The position numbers were made by a program, and so were the translations under genes. A stretch of DNA of 64,000 nt from Marinomonas colpomeniae (lineage in GTDB: Bacteria > Pseudomonadota > Gammaproteobacteria > Pseudomonadales > Marinomonadaceae), in assembly GCF_014803385.1 (NCBI RefSeq), contig NZ_JACYFC010000004.1, forward strand, positions 372,001 through 436,000, read 5' to 3'. The notes beneath the pieces were generated by a model. The model did no database searches. It had not been told where the DNA came from and saw only the letters and a program-made list of their open reading frames with translations. The number at the start of each line of letters is the position of its first letter. Position 1 is the stretch's first letter. Positions 47,855 through 56,648 of the stretch are shown piece after piece.

Positions 47855-49237
47855 CTAACTGCGAGTCCAGCTGGTTCCTTCTCGACTATCAAGAAGCTCA
47901 ATACCGTTACTCACTAATTCATCTCTAATCTCATCACTACGAGCAAAGTTTTTATCTTTACGAGCTTGAGTTCTCTCATCGATTAATTCCTGAATTCTAA
48001 CCTCATCAAAACCCTCAGACACAGTACTATTCTGTAAGAAATAATCAGGCTCCTGATAAAGCAAGCCCAACAATTCTGCCAAGAAAAGTAATTCCGCCGC
48101 CAACTCAGATGCTTTGACTTGATCTTCCGTTTTAGCTTTATTTAGCTCACGAACCAATTCAAACAAAACAGATACAGCAAGTGCGGTATTGAAATCATCT
48201 TTCATCGCCTCTTCGAAACGCTCTGTATAGTTTGTCGGAGCATAGCTCGAAGCTATATTCTGTTGACGTAATGCTGTATATAGACGCTCTAGGGCAACCT
48301 TCGCTTCCAATAAACTTTGATCCGAGTAATCAATGGCGCTGCGATATTGACTAGACACCATTAGGTAACGAACTACCTCAGGATTAAATTTCGCCAATAC
48401 ATCACGAACAGTAAAGAAATTACCCAATGATTTAGACATTTTTTCATTGTTAACTCGAACCGCACCACAATGCATCCAGTAATTTACATACTGCTTGCCT
48501 GTTGCCGCTTCAGATTGTGCTATCTCATTTTCATGATGTGGAAATTTCAGATCTGGGCCACCACCGTGAATATCAAAATGACTACCTAGGCAATTTGTCG
48601 CCATCGCAGAACACTCAATATGCCAACCTGGACGACCATTACCCCAAGGGGAAGGCCAAAACACTTCACCTTCTTTTGTCTGCTTCCACAATACAAAATC
48701 AGCAGGATGCTCTTTTGCAATTTCAACATCGATGCGAGCGCCAGCAAGCATATCCTCTAGCTTACGGTTGTTTAACTTACCGTACTCAGAAAAAACTGTC
48801 GTACGATAATAGACATCACCAGAGGTCCCTTGATATGCAAAGCCCTTTTCAATAAGCACTTGAACCATATCAATGATTTCTTGCATAAACTCCGTGGCTT
48901 TGGGCTCACGGTTAGGCATTTTATTACCTAAACGCAATTCATCTTCTTGTTGAGCCGCAATCATTCGTTCGGTCAACGTTTGCGTTGTTTCATTATTTTC
49001 TTGTGCACGCTTAATGATTTTGTCATCCACATCCGTAATATTACGAACATAGTTCAATTCATAACCAAGGTGACGAATAAATCGAGATATTATATCAAAA
49101 GAAATCATTGCACGCGCATGGCCAATATGACAAAAGTCGTACACAGTGTTGCCACAGACGTACATTCCAACTTTGCCTTCTTCGATTGGTTTGAAAATTT
49201 CTTTCTTCCCACTCAAGGTGTTGTAAACCTTTAACAT
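47855..49237 (-). CDS. cysS: Cysteine-tRNA ligase
   Basis: 460 residues, standard length. The class I HIGH motif is CHIGHARAMISFD, KMSKS is NEKMSKSLGNF, and the zinc ligands include the Cys of MYVCGNTVYD and HIECSAMA. CysRS charges tRNA-Cys. It starts four bases after the glnS stop, forming glnS-cysS. Confidence 0.97.
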   Translation of the reverse strand: MLKVYNTLSGKKEIFKPIEEGKVGMYVCGNTVYDFCHIGHARAMISFDIISRFIRHLGYELNYVRNITDVDDKIIKRAQENNETTQTLTERMIAAQQEDELRLGNKMPNREPKATEFMQEIIDMVQVLIEKGFAYQGTSGDVYYRTTVFSEYGKLNNRKLEDMLAGARIDVEIAKEHPADFVLWKQTKEGEVFWPSPWGNGRPGWHIECSAMATNCLGSHFDIHGGGPDLKFPHHENEIAQSEAATGKQYVNYWMHCGAVRVNNEKMSKSLGNFFTVRDVLAKFNPEVVRYLMVSSQYRSAIDYSDQSLLEAKVALERLYTALRQQNIASSYAPTNYTERFEEAMKDDFNTALAVSVLFELVRELNKAKTEDQVKASELAAELLFLAELLGLLYQEPDYFLQNSTVSEGFDEVRIQELIDERTQARKDKNFARSDEIRDELVSNGIELLDSREGTSWTRS

Positions 49238-49241
49238 GCGC

Positions 49242-50915
49242 TTATTTTCCTTTTGCTTCTATTTTTGCCCAAGAGTCACGTAATGTAACGGTACGATTAA
49301 ATACCATGCCTTCTTCTTTAGAATCACGGCAGAAATAACCTTCACGCTCAAACTGGAAACCTTGGCCTTTTTCTGATGTAAGCAACGAAGACTCAGCTTT
49401 TGCAGCAACAATTGTTGTCAAAGACTCTGAATTAATGAAGTCTAAGAAGTTCTTATCTTCATAATTAGCGTCTGGCGCTTCATTGACAAACAAACGGTCA
49501 TAAAGATTCACTGATGCATCAACTGCATGCTTAGCGCTTACCCAATGGATGACACCTTTTGGCTTATATCCTTCAGGGTTCACACCCAAAGTGTTTTCAT
49601 CGTAGCGACAAAGCAGCTCGACCACTTCACCCGCTTCATTTTTGATTGCTTCATCACAAGTAATCACGTAACCACCACGAAGACGAACTGCGCCTTCTAA
49701 GGTTAAGCGCTTCCACTTACGCGGAGGAACTTCTGCGAAGTCTGCTGCATCTATGTATAGATTTTTGCTGAAAGGCACTTCACGAGTACCCGCCTCTTTA
49801 TTTTTCGGATGATTATTCACCGTGAAAATTTCTTCTTTGTCTTCTGGGTAATTTGTCAGCGTCACCTTGATTGGATTTAACACAACCATGGCGCGATTAG
49901 CACTGGCATCCAAATCTTCACGGATCGCATGCTCAAGCATACCGACGTCTACAACACTATCCGATTTAGTAACACCGATTCGATCACAGAAGTTGCGGAT
50001 AGACTTCGCTGTATAACCTCGACGTCGCAAACCAGAAATTGTCGGCATACGAGGATCATCCCAGCTATTAACGTGTTTCTCATCCACCAGCTGTTTCAAT
50101 TTACGTTTACTTGTTACCGTGTAGTTCAAGTTCAAGCGAGCAAATTCGATTTGTTGTGGGTGCGCTGTTTTTAACGTATCTAATACCCAGTCATATAAAG
50201 GGCGATGGTCTTGGAATTCCAATGTACAAACAGAATGCGTGACACCTTCAATAGCATCAGACAGACAATGAGTAAAATCGTACATAGGATAAATGCACCA
50301 CTTATCACCTGTTTGGTGGTGGTGAACGCGACGAACTCGATAAATGATTGGATCGCGCATATTGATATTTGGGCTCGCCATATCAATTTTTGCACGTAGA
50401 ACGACTTCACCGTCTTTGTATTTTCCATTAGCCATATCATTGAAAAGTGCCATATTTTCTTCAGCACTACGATCACGGTAAGGGCTATTTTTGCCAGGCT
50501 CTTTCAAGGTGCCACGATATTCTCGCATTTGCTCAGCATTAAGCTCGCACACATACGCTTTGCCTAGCTGAATAAGTTGCTTTGCAAAGTCGAATAACTG
50601 ATCAAAATAGTCGGAAGCAAATTTAGGCTCCTCTTTCCATTCAAAACCTAACCACTCAACATCACGCTTAATAGATTCAATGTATTCAACACTTTCCTTT
50701 TCAGGATTGGTGTCGTCAAAACGCAGGTTACATTGACCATTGTAACGCTGCGCTAAACCAAAATTCAGGCAAATAGATTTAGCATGACCAATATGTAAGT
50801 AGCCATTTGGCTCAGGAGGGAAACGAGTAAGAACCTTTCCTCCGTTCTTGCCGGCTTCGTTATCTTTATCAATGATTTGGGTAATAAAATTACCTGGTTT
50901 TGACGTTTCTGACAT
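49242..50915 (-). CDS. glnS: Glutamine-tRNA ligase
   Basis: 557 residues, typical. Signatures are the HIGH-like [14 protein letters not shown], the KMSKS-like [10 protein letters not shown] and the GlnRS C-terminal anticodon domains (about 340-550). It charges tRNA-Gln directly, as in gammaproteobacteria. It is followed closely by cysS. The ATG at 50915 lies upstream of a 130-base gap before azlD. Confidence 0.97.
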   Translation of the reverse strand: MSETSKPGNFITQIIDKDNEAGKNGGKVLTRFPPEPNGYLHIGHAKSICLNFGLAQRYNGQCNLRFDDTNPEKESVEYIESIKRDVEWLGFEWKEEPKFASDYFDQLFDFAKQLIQLGKAYVCELNAEQMREYRGTLKEPGKNSPYRDRSAEENMALFNDMANGKYKDGEVVLRAKIDMASPNINMRDPIIYRVRRVHHHQTGDKWCIYPMYDFTHCLSDAIEGVTHSVCTLEFQDHRPLYDWVLDTLKTAHPQQIEFARLNLNYTVTSKRKLKQLVDEKHVNSWDDPRMPTISGLRRRGYTAKSIRNFCDRIGVTKSDSVVDVGMLEHAIREDLDASANRAMVVLNPIKVTLTNYPEDKEEIFTVNNHPKNKEAGTREVPFSKNLYIDAADFAEVPPRKWKRLTLEGAVRLRGGYVITCDEAIKNEAGEVVELLCRYDENTLGVNPEGYKPKGVIHWVSAKHAVDASVNLYDRLFVNEAPDANYEDKNFLDFINSESLTTIVAAKAESSLLTSEKGQGFQFEREGYFCRDSKEEGMVFNRTVTLRDSWAKIEAKGK

Positions 50916-51046
50916 GTTAAATGTAAATCCCGATAAATGTTTGTCTGACGATAATGATTACTTTGACTGACAAGTATATATGATTTAGGTTTCTATAAGA
51001 TATTCAGTCGGCAAATCTTTTGCCTCTTTTCTTTATTTTTATGCTT

Positions 51047-51382
51047 TTATACTGAAAGTGAAATCATGTATTTCGCTATAAAAAAAACAACAACACCAAC
51101 AAATATTGTTAACAGTTGATGTTGGCGCCAAATCCCAACAACAAAAGCAACAATCGCACCGATCAACCAAGGGTTACTAAGTGATAGGTTCATTTGGTTA
51201 TCCTTCATAAAAATCATCGGAACAATAATGGCGGTTAATACCGCAACAGGGACAAATTTAAGTGCTCGCTCCACAAAAACAGGCATAACTACCTTATGAG
51301 CGCGTGCAAATAAAACAAAGCGGACGCCAAAAGTAACAACAAACATACCTACGATGATGAGAACAGAATCTAATACATTCAT
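51047..51382 (-). CDS. azlD: Branched-chain amino acid export subunit AzlD
   Basis: 111 residues with about four membrane helices. FVTFGVRFVLFARAHKVVMP and VPVAVLTAIIVPMI match AzlD. It works with AzlC to export branched-chain amino acids or their analogues. It starts 11 bases after azlC. The whole set, with the MarR-GNAT gene, appears as one operon. Confidence 0.88.
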   Translation of the reverse strand: MNVLDSVLIIVGMFVVTFGVRFVLFARAHKVVMPVFVERALKFVPVAVLTAIIVPMIFMKDNQMNLSLSNPWLIGAIVAFVVGIWRQHQLLTIFVGVVVFFIAKYMISLSV

Positions 51383-51393
51383 TACTCACTTCC

Positions 51394-52152
51394 TTATGCG
51401 TTTTTATCAATTGATTGATGGGAATCGGCTAATTGATTAGATAGATTCATATAAACATCAGCAAGATAACCAGCAATAACACCAATAACAGCCGCTACAA
51501 GCAAACCTAGATTATTTGGCAACCCCGACAAAATGATTGATGAAACTCCAGCACTTAGCATACAAAACCAAAAAGGACTGTGTTTTAAATACGGCGTAAT
51601 AATGCCAATGAAGGTAGCCACCATAGCAAATTCAAGACCCCACTCGCTCATACCTGGAATTAACTCGCCAGACAAAATGCCCAAAATTGTTGTCACATTC
51701 CACATAAGATAAAATGAACAAAAAGAACCTAAATAGACTTTATGCCCTGTTTTTTCATCTACCGAGCCGATCTCATACATAGGACGTACTGCAGCATACG
51801 TTTCATCAACCAAACCAAAACCCATGATAAAACGAACCGACATAGGTAAATGTTTTACATATTTCACCATATCCGCTGCATACAAAAGATGCCTAAGATT
51901 GACAATAAAGGTCGTAGAGACAATCACCCAAATCGGCGCATGTATGGCAATTAAACCTAAAGCAACAAATTGAGCTGAGCCTGCAAAAACGATGGCAGAC
52001 ATAGCAATAGCAAACCAAGGGCTCAAACCATAGCTTGACGCCAGTGAACCAAATAAAAGACCAAAAGGAATCCCACCCAGTATCATCGGCATGGAAGCAA
52101 CCGCTCCCCTCTGCATGTGCTTTCGTATATTCATATGTCCTGGTGTTTTCAT
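51394..52152 (-). CDS. azlC: Branched-chain amino acid export protein AzlC
   Basis: 252 residues, about five to seven membrane helices. PMILGGIPFGLLFGSLASSYG and FAGSAQFVALGLI are AzlC signatures; NLRHLLYAADM is the other conserved block. Forms the exporter with AzlD. It overlaps the MarR-GNAT gene by four bases (ATGA), so it is translationally coupled to its presumed regulator. Confidence 0.92.
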   Translation of the reverse strand: MKTPGHMNIRKHMQRGAVASMPMILGGIPFGLLFGSLASSYGLSPWFAIAMSAIVFAGSAQFVALGLIAIHAPIWVIVSTTFIVNLRHLLYAADMVKYVKHLPMSVRFIMGFGLVDETYAAVRPMYEIGSVDEKTGHKVYLGSFCSFYLMWNVTTILGILSGELIPGMSEWGLEFAMVATFIGIITPYLKHSPFWFCMLSAGVSSIILSGLPNNLGLLVAAVIGVIAGYLADVYMNLSNQLADSHQSIDKNA

Positions 52153-53117
52153 GTAATAACTCTCAACTCTTTCTCCAATGATTTTTCCATGTAAACATCC
52201 GCCCGTTCATACAAAGATGGTTTTGGCGGCGGCATTTCGACAAAGCCATTTTTATCATAAAGATGTCTAGCGGTGGTTAGGCAAGAAGCCGTTTCTAGGG
52301 TTAATGTATTTACACCAACCGACTCTGCATATTCCATAACATGGGACAATAAAGTCTGAGCAATACCTTTACCTTGACAATGATTCGCAACCGACAGCTT
52401 CAACACCTCACCTGAATTGACATCAGAGTGAACCATTAAAGCGATCGTACCCAGTACTGAGTCTTGCCCATTTGTTTTGCGAACCGCTACCCATACAATC
52501 CCATTTTTACCGATAATATAATCTTGCGGGTTACTTAAAAGCGCCAGATCATAATCTGTAATTCGATTTGGAAAATAGTGCTTTAGCCACATCATATTAA
52601 GATCGTAAAAAGCTTCTCCATGGCATGGTTCAAATGGAATAATTTGAAAAGGAGTCAATCGATCCAAGATCTTATTTGCAACACGCCCATCAAAAGCGTG
52701 TTTTTCAAATTGTTCTAAACCTTTCATAAAATTGTCACTAGAAAAATCGGTCATTTTCTCAACAACCACCTTCATTTCTTTTAATACAGGTTCAACTTTA
52801 ATCATGGCTTCTACTCCCTTCTTAGAAAGGCGCAATGAAGATCGACGTTGATCTCGCTCGTCGATCTTTTTTTCTAGCAACCCTTCTTTAAGCATCTTAG
52901 TTGTCTGCTTACTTACAGCTGGGTGACTTAGATGTAGGCTATCAGCGATTTCCATCACGGATAATTCTCCAACCTTTTGCAATAATCTAAGCACAGGAAA
53001 ATACGTTGATGTGATTGGGATATCACACTGTGAATAAAGGTCTTGCACTTGAGTAAATAAATGATCACTTAAACGCTTAAGTCGACTCCCGAGAGTCAAA
53101 ACACCAAACTGCTCCAT
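52149..53117 (-). CDS. MarR-GNAT bifunctional regulator/acetyltransferase
   Basis: 322 residues from ATG 53117 (GGAAGGA upstream); a longer start at 53168 would run through the operator. The N-terminal MarR winged-helix domain (about 1-145) includes LSVMEIADSLHLSHPAVSKQ and EKKIDERDQRRSSLRL. The C-terminal GNAT domain (about 160-315) has the acetyl-CoA loop HCQGKGIAQTLL. Such fusions regulate and perhaps acetylate a small ligand. It sits first in the azlCD operon, behind a 42-bp palindrome. Confidence 0.92.
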   Translation of the reverse strand: MEQFGVLTLGSRLKRLSDHLFTQVQDLYSQCDIPITSTYFPVLRLLQKVGELSVMEIADSLHLSHPAVSKQTTKMLKEGLLEKKIDERDQRRSSLRLSKKGVEAMIKVEPVLKEMKVVVEKMTDFSSDNFMKGLEQFEKHAFDGRVANKILDRLTPFQIIPFEPCHGEAFYDLNMMWLKHYFPNRITDYDLALLSNPQDYIIGKNGIVWVAVRKTNGQDSVLGTIALMVHSDVNSGEVLKLSVANHCQGKGIAQTLLSHVMEYAESVGVNTLTLETASCLTTARHLYDKNGFVEMPPPKPSLYERADVYMEKSLEKELRVIT

Positions 53118-53137
53118 TTTTCCTTCCGATAAAAATC

Positions 53138-53179
53138 TATAAATTAATATGCGTAACTGGTTACGCATATTAATTTATA
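53138..53179. promoter_or_regulatory. Palindromic operator upstream of MarR-GNAT
   Basis: Arms 53138-53157 and 53160-53179 are perfect 20-base inverted repeats around a TG spacer. The core GCGTAACTGGTTACGC fits a MarR-family site. It lies 21 bases before the regulator start and probably mediates autoregulation. Confidence 0.8.
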
Positions 53180-53251
53180 TCACAATTAAGGATTTTACAA
53201 TCCCATTTTTCCACTTTTATATTTAAGCTATTGATTGATTTGATAAACAAC

Positions 53252-53266
53252 AAGGTCTGCTATAAT
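53252..53266 (+). promoter_or_regulatory. Putative queC promoter, extended minus-10
   Basis: TGCTATAAT (TATAAT at 53261-53266) is an extended minus-10 box. A TTGATA or TTGATT upstream gives 15 or 20 base spacing, so the minus-35 is poor. Confidence 0.5.
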
Positions 53267-53320
53267 CCGCACATCATAAACATTTGCTGATAGAAGAAAA
53301 CTAGAAGCATTCACGAGGAA

Positions 53321-53986
53321 ATGAGAATGTCAGAAAAGGTTGTCGTCGTGTATTCAGGTGGAATGGATTCTTTTACTGTTCTAAATACAGCCGTAAAAAA
53401 TGGATTCGATGTTTACGCTTTGTCCTTTAACTACGGTCAAAAGCACAGTAAAGAACTAGAAATCGCTGCATTGGTCTGTAAAGAGCTGAACATCCCTCAC
53501 AAAGTTGTCGACATCACGGCGATCAACAGTTTAATGGCAAACTCCTCATTAACGGGTGACGCTGACATACCTGAAGGCCATTACGAAGACGAGAACATGA
53601 AGTCTACCGCTGTTCCGAATCGCAACATGGTTTTATTGTCTATGGCGATTGCTTACGCCGTGTCTCTGGAAGCAGACAAAGTATATTACGGAGCGCATTC
53701 TGGCGACCATCACATTTATCCAGATTGCCGCCCTGAATTTGTCGAAGCAATGAATGCCGTATCAAAAATCGCCAACTACCAATCTGTCGAAATCGTTACA
53801 CCATTTTTGCATTCCTCTAAAGGAGCCATTTTAAAAGCAGGCTTAGACATGCAATTAGATTACGGAAAGACATGGACTTGTTATAACGGGAGAGAGAAAT
53901 CCTGCGGTAAATGCGGCGCTTGCTATGAACGCTTAGAAGCCTTTGCCGAACAAGGCAAAATAGATCCATTGGATTATGAAGTATAA
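53321..53986 (+). CDS. queC: 7-cyano-7-deazaguanine synthase
   Basis: 221 residues. The ATP-pyrophosphatase loop [11 protein letters not shown] lies near residues 10-20, and the zinc cysteines are in [15 protein letters not shown]. QueC makes preQ0 from carboxydeazaguanine, ammonia and ATP; queF in this window uses it. The start is either ATG 53321 or 53327. No preQ1 riboswitch is seen upstream. It separates the azl operon from ppiB. Confidence 0.96.
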   Translation: MRMSEKVVVVYSGGMDSFTVLNTAVKNGFDVYALSFNYGQKHSKELEIAALVCKELNIPHKVVDITAINSLMANSSLTGDADIPEGHYEDENMKSTAVPNRNMVLLSMAIAYAVSLEADKVYYGAHSGDHHIYPDCRPEFVEAMNAVSKIANYQSVEIVTPFLHSSKGAILKAGLDMQLDYGKTWTCYNGREKSCGKCGACYERLEAFAEQGKIDPLDYEV

Positions 53987-54164
53987 ATACGGTCAAAGAA
54001 CCAACCCACGAAGCGAAGAAAGCCAGATAACCTTATTATTGAAATATAGGTTGTTTATCACATCCATAGTGGCGTATTTGCTTACAAACACATAAAATGC
54101 CGTTATTAATTCGATACTTAATAAAGTCTAATCATTTAGTCACTTATAGAACAAGGAATATGCA

Positions 54165-54659
54165 ATGATCATTTTACATACAAACCACGGCGACATTCAC
54201 GTAGAACTAGATTACGAAAAAGCACCAATTTCAGCGAAAAACTTTGAAGAATATGTCACCTCTGGTTTCTATGACGGTGTTGTTTTTCACCGTGTTATTA
54301 ATAACTTCATGGTTCAAGGTGGCGGGTTTGAAGTCGGTATGACTCAGAAAGACGCACCAAAAACAATCGAAAACGAAGCAGACAATGGCCTGAAAAATGA
54401 AATCGGTACATTGGCAATGGCTCGTACATCCGATCCACATTCAGCGTCTGCACAGTTTTTCATTAACGTGGCAGACAACGCTTTCCTAAACCACACAGCA
54501 AAAACATCACAAGGCTGGGGTTATGCGGTATTCGGTAAAGTAGCAGCAGGCATGGATATTGTTAACAAAATCAAAGAAGTGAAAACAACGATGAAAGCAG
54601 GACACCAAGATGTTCCAGCTGAAGACGTTATTATCGAAAGTGCTGAACTTGTAAAATAA
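54165..54659 (+). CDS. ppiB: Cytosolic peptidyl-prolyl isomerase B
   Basis: 164 residues, cyclophilin fold, no signal peptide. [20 protein letters not shown] (about 32-51) and [13 protein letters not shown] are active-site segments, with the catalytic Arg in FHRV. AAGGAATATGCA precedes the ATG. It ends one base into lpxH (TAATG), the conserved ppiB-lpxH pair. Confidence 0.95.
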   Translation: MIILHTNHGDIHVELDYEKAPISAKNFEEYVTSGFYDGVVFHRVINNFMVQGGGFEVGMTQKDAPKTIENEADNGLKNEIGTLAMARTSDPHSASAQFFINVADNAFLNHTAKTSQGWGYAVFGKVAAGMDIVNKIKEVKTTMKAGHQDVPAEDVIIESAELVK

Positions 54660-55435
54660 TGATCCGTTATTTCATTTCAGATCTGCACCTTAGTGACAAA
54701 CGCCCGGATCTTATCCGGGCGTTTGTACGAATGATGAAAGAACTTATTGCCCGCCAAGAACAAACAGAACTTTATATTCTAGGGGATTTTTACGAAGCAT
54801 GGATTGGAGACGACTTCCAAGCGGACTGGAACACCACCATAGAAAATGCCTTAGTTGATGCTTCTCAGTCTGGCATTTCTCTGTATTTCTTACACGGAAA
54901 CAGAGATTTCCTTATTGGTGATTCATGGTTAACCCGTGTGGGTGCGACACTTATTGAAGAACAAACGGTTTTGCCTCTAAAAGAAAGCAACGTACTTTTA
55001 ACGCATGGTGACGAATATTGCTTAGAAGATGTGGAATACCAAAAATTCAGACAAACCGTACGCTCTAGCGCATGGCAAGAACACATACTGGCCTTACCAT
55101 TAGAACAACGAATTGCACTTGCCGCACAACTCCGTAATGACAGCAAATCCATGGCATCAGAAAAATCCATATCAATTATGGATGTTACTGAAGTCGCTGT
55201 TCGTGAATCATTAGATAAGTACATATGTAATACAGTCATTCATGGGCATACTCACAGACCAAACACACACGAATCAAATTCTCATCTACGCTGTGTTCTA
55301 GGGGATTGGGACGATTCAATTTGGTTAGCAAGCATTGATGGCAACACCTACACGCAATCAAGTTCTACGGTGGAAGAGTTCAACCAAACAGGACTTTCTG
55401 CACTCAATCTTATTCATAAAGAAAGCCTTTCTTAG
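54659..55435 (+). CDS. lpxH: UDP-2,3-diacylglucosamine hydrolase
   Basis: 258 residues. Metallophosphoesterase motifs: SDLHLS, GDFYEAWIGDD, HGNRDFL, THGDE and HGHTHRP. LpxH cleaves UDP-diacylglucosamine to lipid X in lipid A synthesis at the inner membrane; lpxK in this window acts later. It is translationally coupled to ppiB. Confidence 0.96.
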   Translation: MIRYFISDLHLSDKRPDLIRAFVRMMKELIARQEQTELYILGDFYEAWIGDDFQADWNTTIENALVDASQSGISLYFLHGNRDFLIGDSWLTRVGATLIEEQTVLPLKESNVLLTHGDEYCLEDVEYQKFRQTVRSSAWQEHILALPLEQRIALAAQLRNDSKSMASEKSISIMDVTEVAVRESLDKYICNTVIHGHTHRPNTHESNSHLRCVLGDWDDSIWLASIDGNTYTQSSSTVEEFNQTGLSALNLIHKESLS

Positions 55436-55484
55436 AAAAGCACTTACCTAAAAAACCAAGATTTCAGTAAAAAATAATTATTAG

Positions 55485-55514
55485 AAAAATGCCAGCTTAA
55501 CGTTGGCATTTTTT
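55485..55514. terminator. Terminator after lpxH
   Basis: AAAAATGCCA and TGGCATTTTT pair across a nine-base loop, followed by T residues. It can serve both lpxH and the convergent orphan. Confidence 0.8.
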
Positions 55515-55541
55515 ATGTGTTAATCCATTAATAAATAAGAG

Positions 55542-55853
55542 TTAGCGATGCAACAACTCTTTCACCCAAACAGTTTCTTTTGTATTCCTAGATCGCATAA
55601 ATTCAATATTACGATTGTGTTGCATAGACATAGCTCTAAAAAAAGCATTATTAATGACCATGGGGCTTAATTGGATATGGTAAACACGCAGCCAATGCTG
55701 TTGGGCTTTACAGGTAAGAAGTTGGTATAAAAAATCTAACTCTAAAGACCCTTTATACATAACATCAAGATCAACAACCGGATCTACTTTCGCGATTTCT
55801 AATGTCAGCCAATAAGTAACATCCGGAAGGTTTTCACTCTTATGCATATTCAT
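55542..55853 (-). CDS. Orphan small protein, no family recognised
   Basis: 103 residues, no signal peptide or membrane helix. It mixes aromatic residues with basic ones (HWLRVYHIQLSPMVINNAFF) and has one Cys. No motif known to me. It stands alone between lpxH (convergent) and miaE (same strand, upstream). A moderate purine stretch precedes the ATG at 55853. Confidence 0.62.
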   Translation of the reverse strand: MNMHKSENLPDVTYWLTLEIAKVDPVVDLDVMYKGSLELDFLYQLLTCKAQQHWLRVYHIQLSPMVINNAFFRAMSMQHNRNIEFMRSRNTKETVWVKELLHR

Positions 55854-55951
55854 AGCACTCTCCCTAATAGCCAGTTCAACTATTATAAGTGTAGTCGTTC
55901 ACTAGAATAGCGCTATTAAAGATTCAACAATCATTTTTGGTATGTTGTAAA

Positions 55952-56560
55952 TTATACTGCTGGTGGCCCACTGTGCATACGAAACTCAACATCAGGCTCA
56001 GTAATAAGCGTTTCTTCTAAGTCACGGAAAAAGGCTATTCGGTCATCAATCGGTTCGTTTGAATACTCTTGAGCCAATTCAAGGTAATCTTCAAAATGAC
56101 GTGCTTCTGATTTAAGCAGTGAAATATAAAACTTAGATAATTCTTCGTCAAGATGCGGAGCTAGTGCGGCAAAACGTTCGCAGGAACGAGCCTCAACAAA
56201 GGCACCAATAATCATGATGTCTATAAGGCGTGCAGGTTCATGTGTTCGAATGTGTTTGCGTAACCCATCTGCGTAGCGAGATGCGGACAGGTGATCGTAG
56301 GAAACATTTCTTTTGCGCATTATTTTATGCACTTGCTCGAAATGCAGAAGCTCTTCACGGGCTAATCGAGACATTTTATGTAATAAATTATCTCTATCAA
56401 CGTATCGATACATTAAATTCATTGCCGTGCTTGCGGCTTTTTTTTCACAGTGAGCATGATCTATTAAGAGCAGAGTTTGATTCTCAAGAGCCCAATTCAC
56501 CCATGCTTTAGGTGATTCACACGGAAGAAACTCAACAAGCTCAGGATACGCTGATAACAT
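55952..56560 (-). CDS. miaE: tRNA-(ms2io6A)-hydroxylase
   Basis: 202 residues, ferritin-like diiron fold. Iron-ligand Glu/His motifs are HCEKKAAS, REELLHFEQV, EARSCERF and EARHFEDY, complete for a diiron centre. MiaE hydroxylates the isopentenyl group of ms2i6A at position 37 of tRNAs. It is divergent from the pseudokinase gene. Confidence 0.94.
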   Translation of the reverse strand: MLSAYPELVEFLPCESPKAWVNWALENQTLLLIDHAHCEKKAASTAMNLMYRYVDRDNLLHKMSRLAREELLHFEQVHKIMRKRNVSYDHLSASRYADGLRKHIRTHEPARLIDIMIIGAFVEARSCERFAALAPHLDEELSKFYISLLKSEARHFEDYLELAQEYSNEPIDDRIAFFRDLEETLITEPDVEFRMHSGPPAV

Positions 56561-56648
56561 TACTCTACCTTTTTGTGTTAAAAAACGTGATTATACTAGG
56601 TATTAAGCACTTAGGCAGCAACGTCTTGACTTGGATATTGAATTCTTA

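Noticed and set aside
53267..53320. Possible preQ1 riboswitch before queC
   Set aside because: No recognisable preQ1 aptamer pattern could be found; the leader is short and plain. The same holds for queF.
54865..55239. 124-codon open frame opposite lpxH
   Set aside because: Antisense to conserved LpxH motifs, serine- and cysteine-rich shadow composition.
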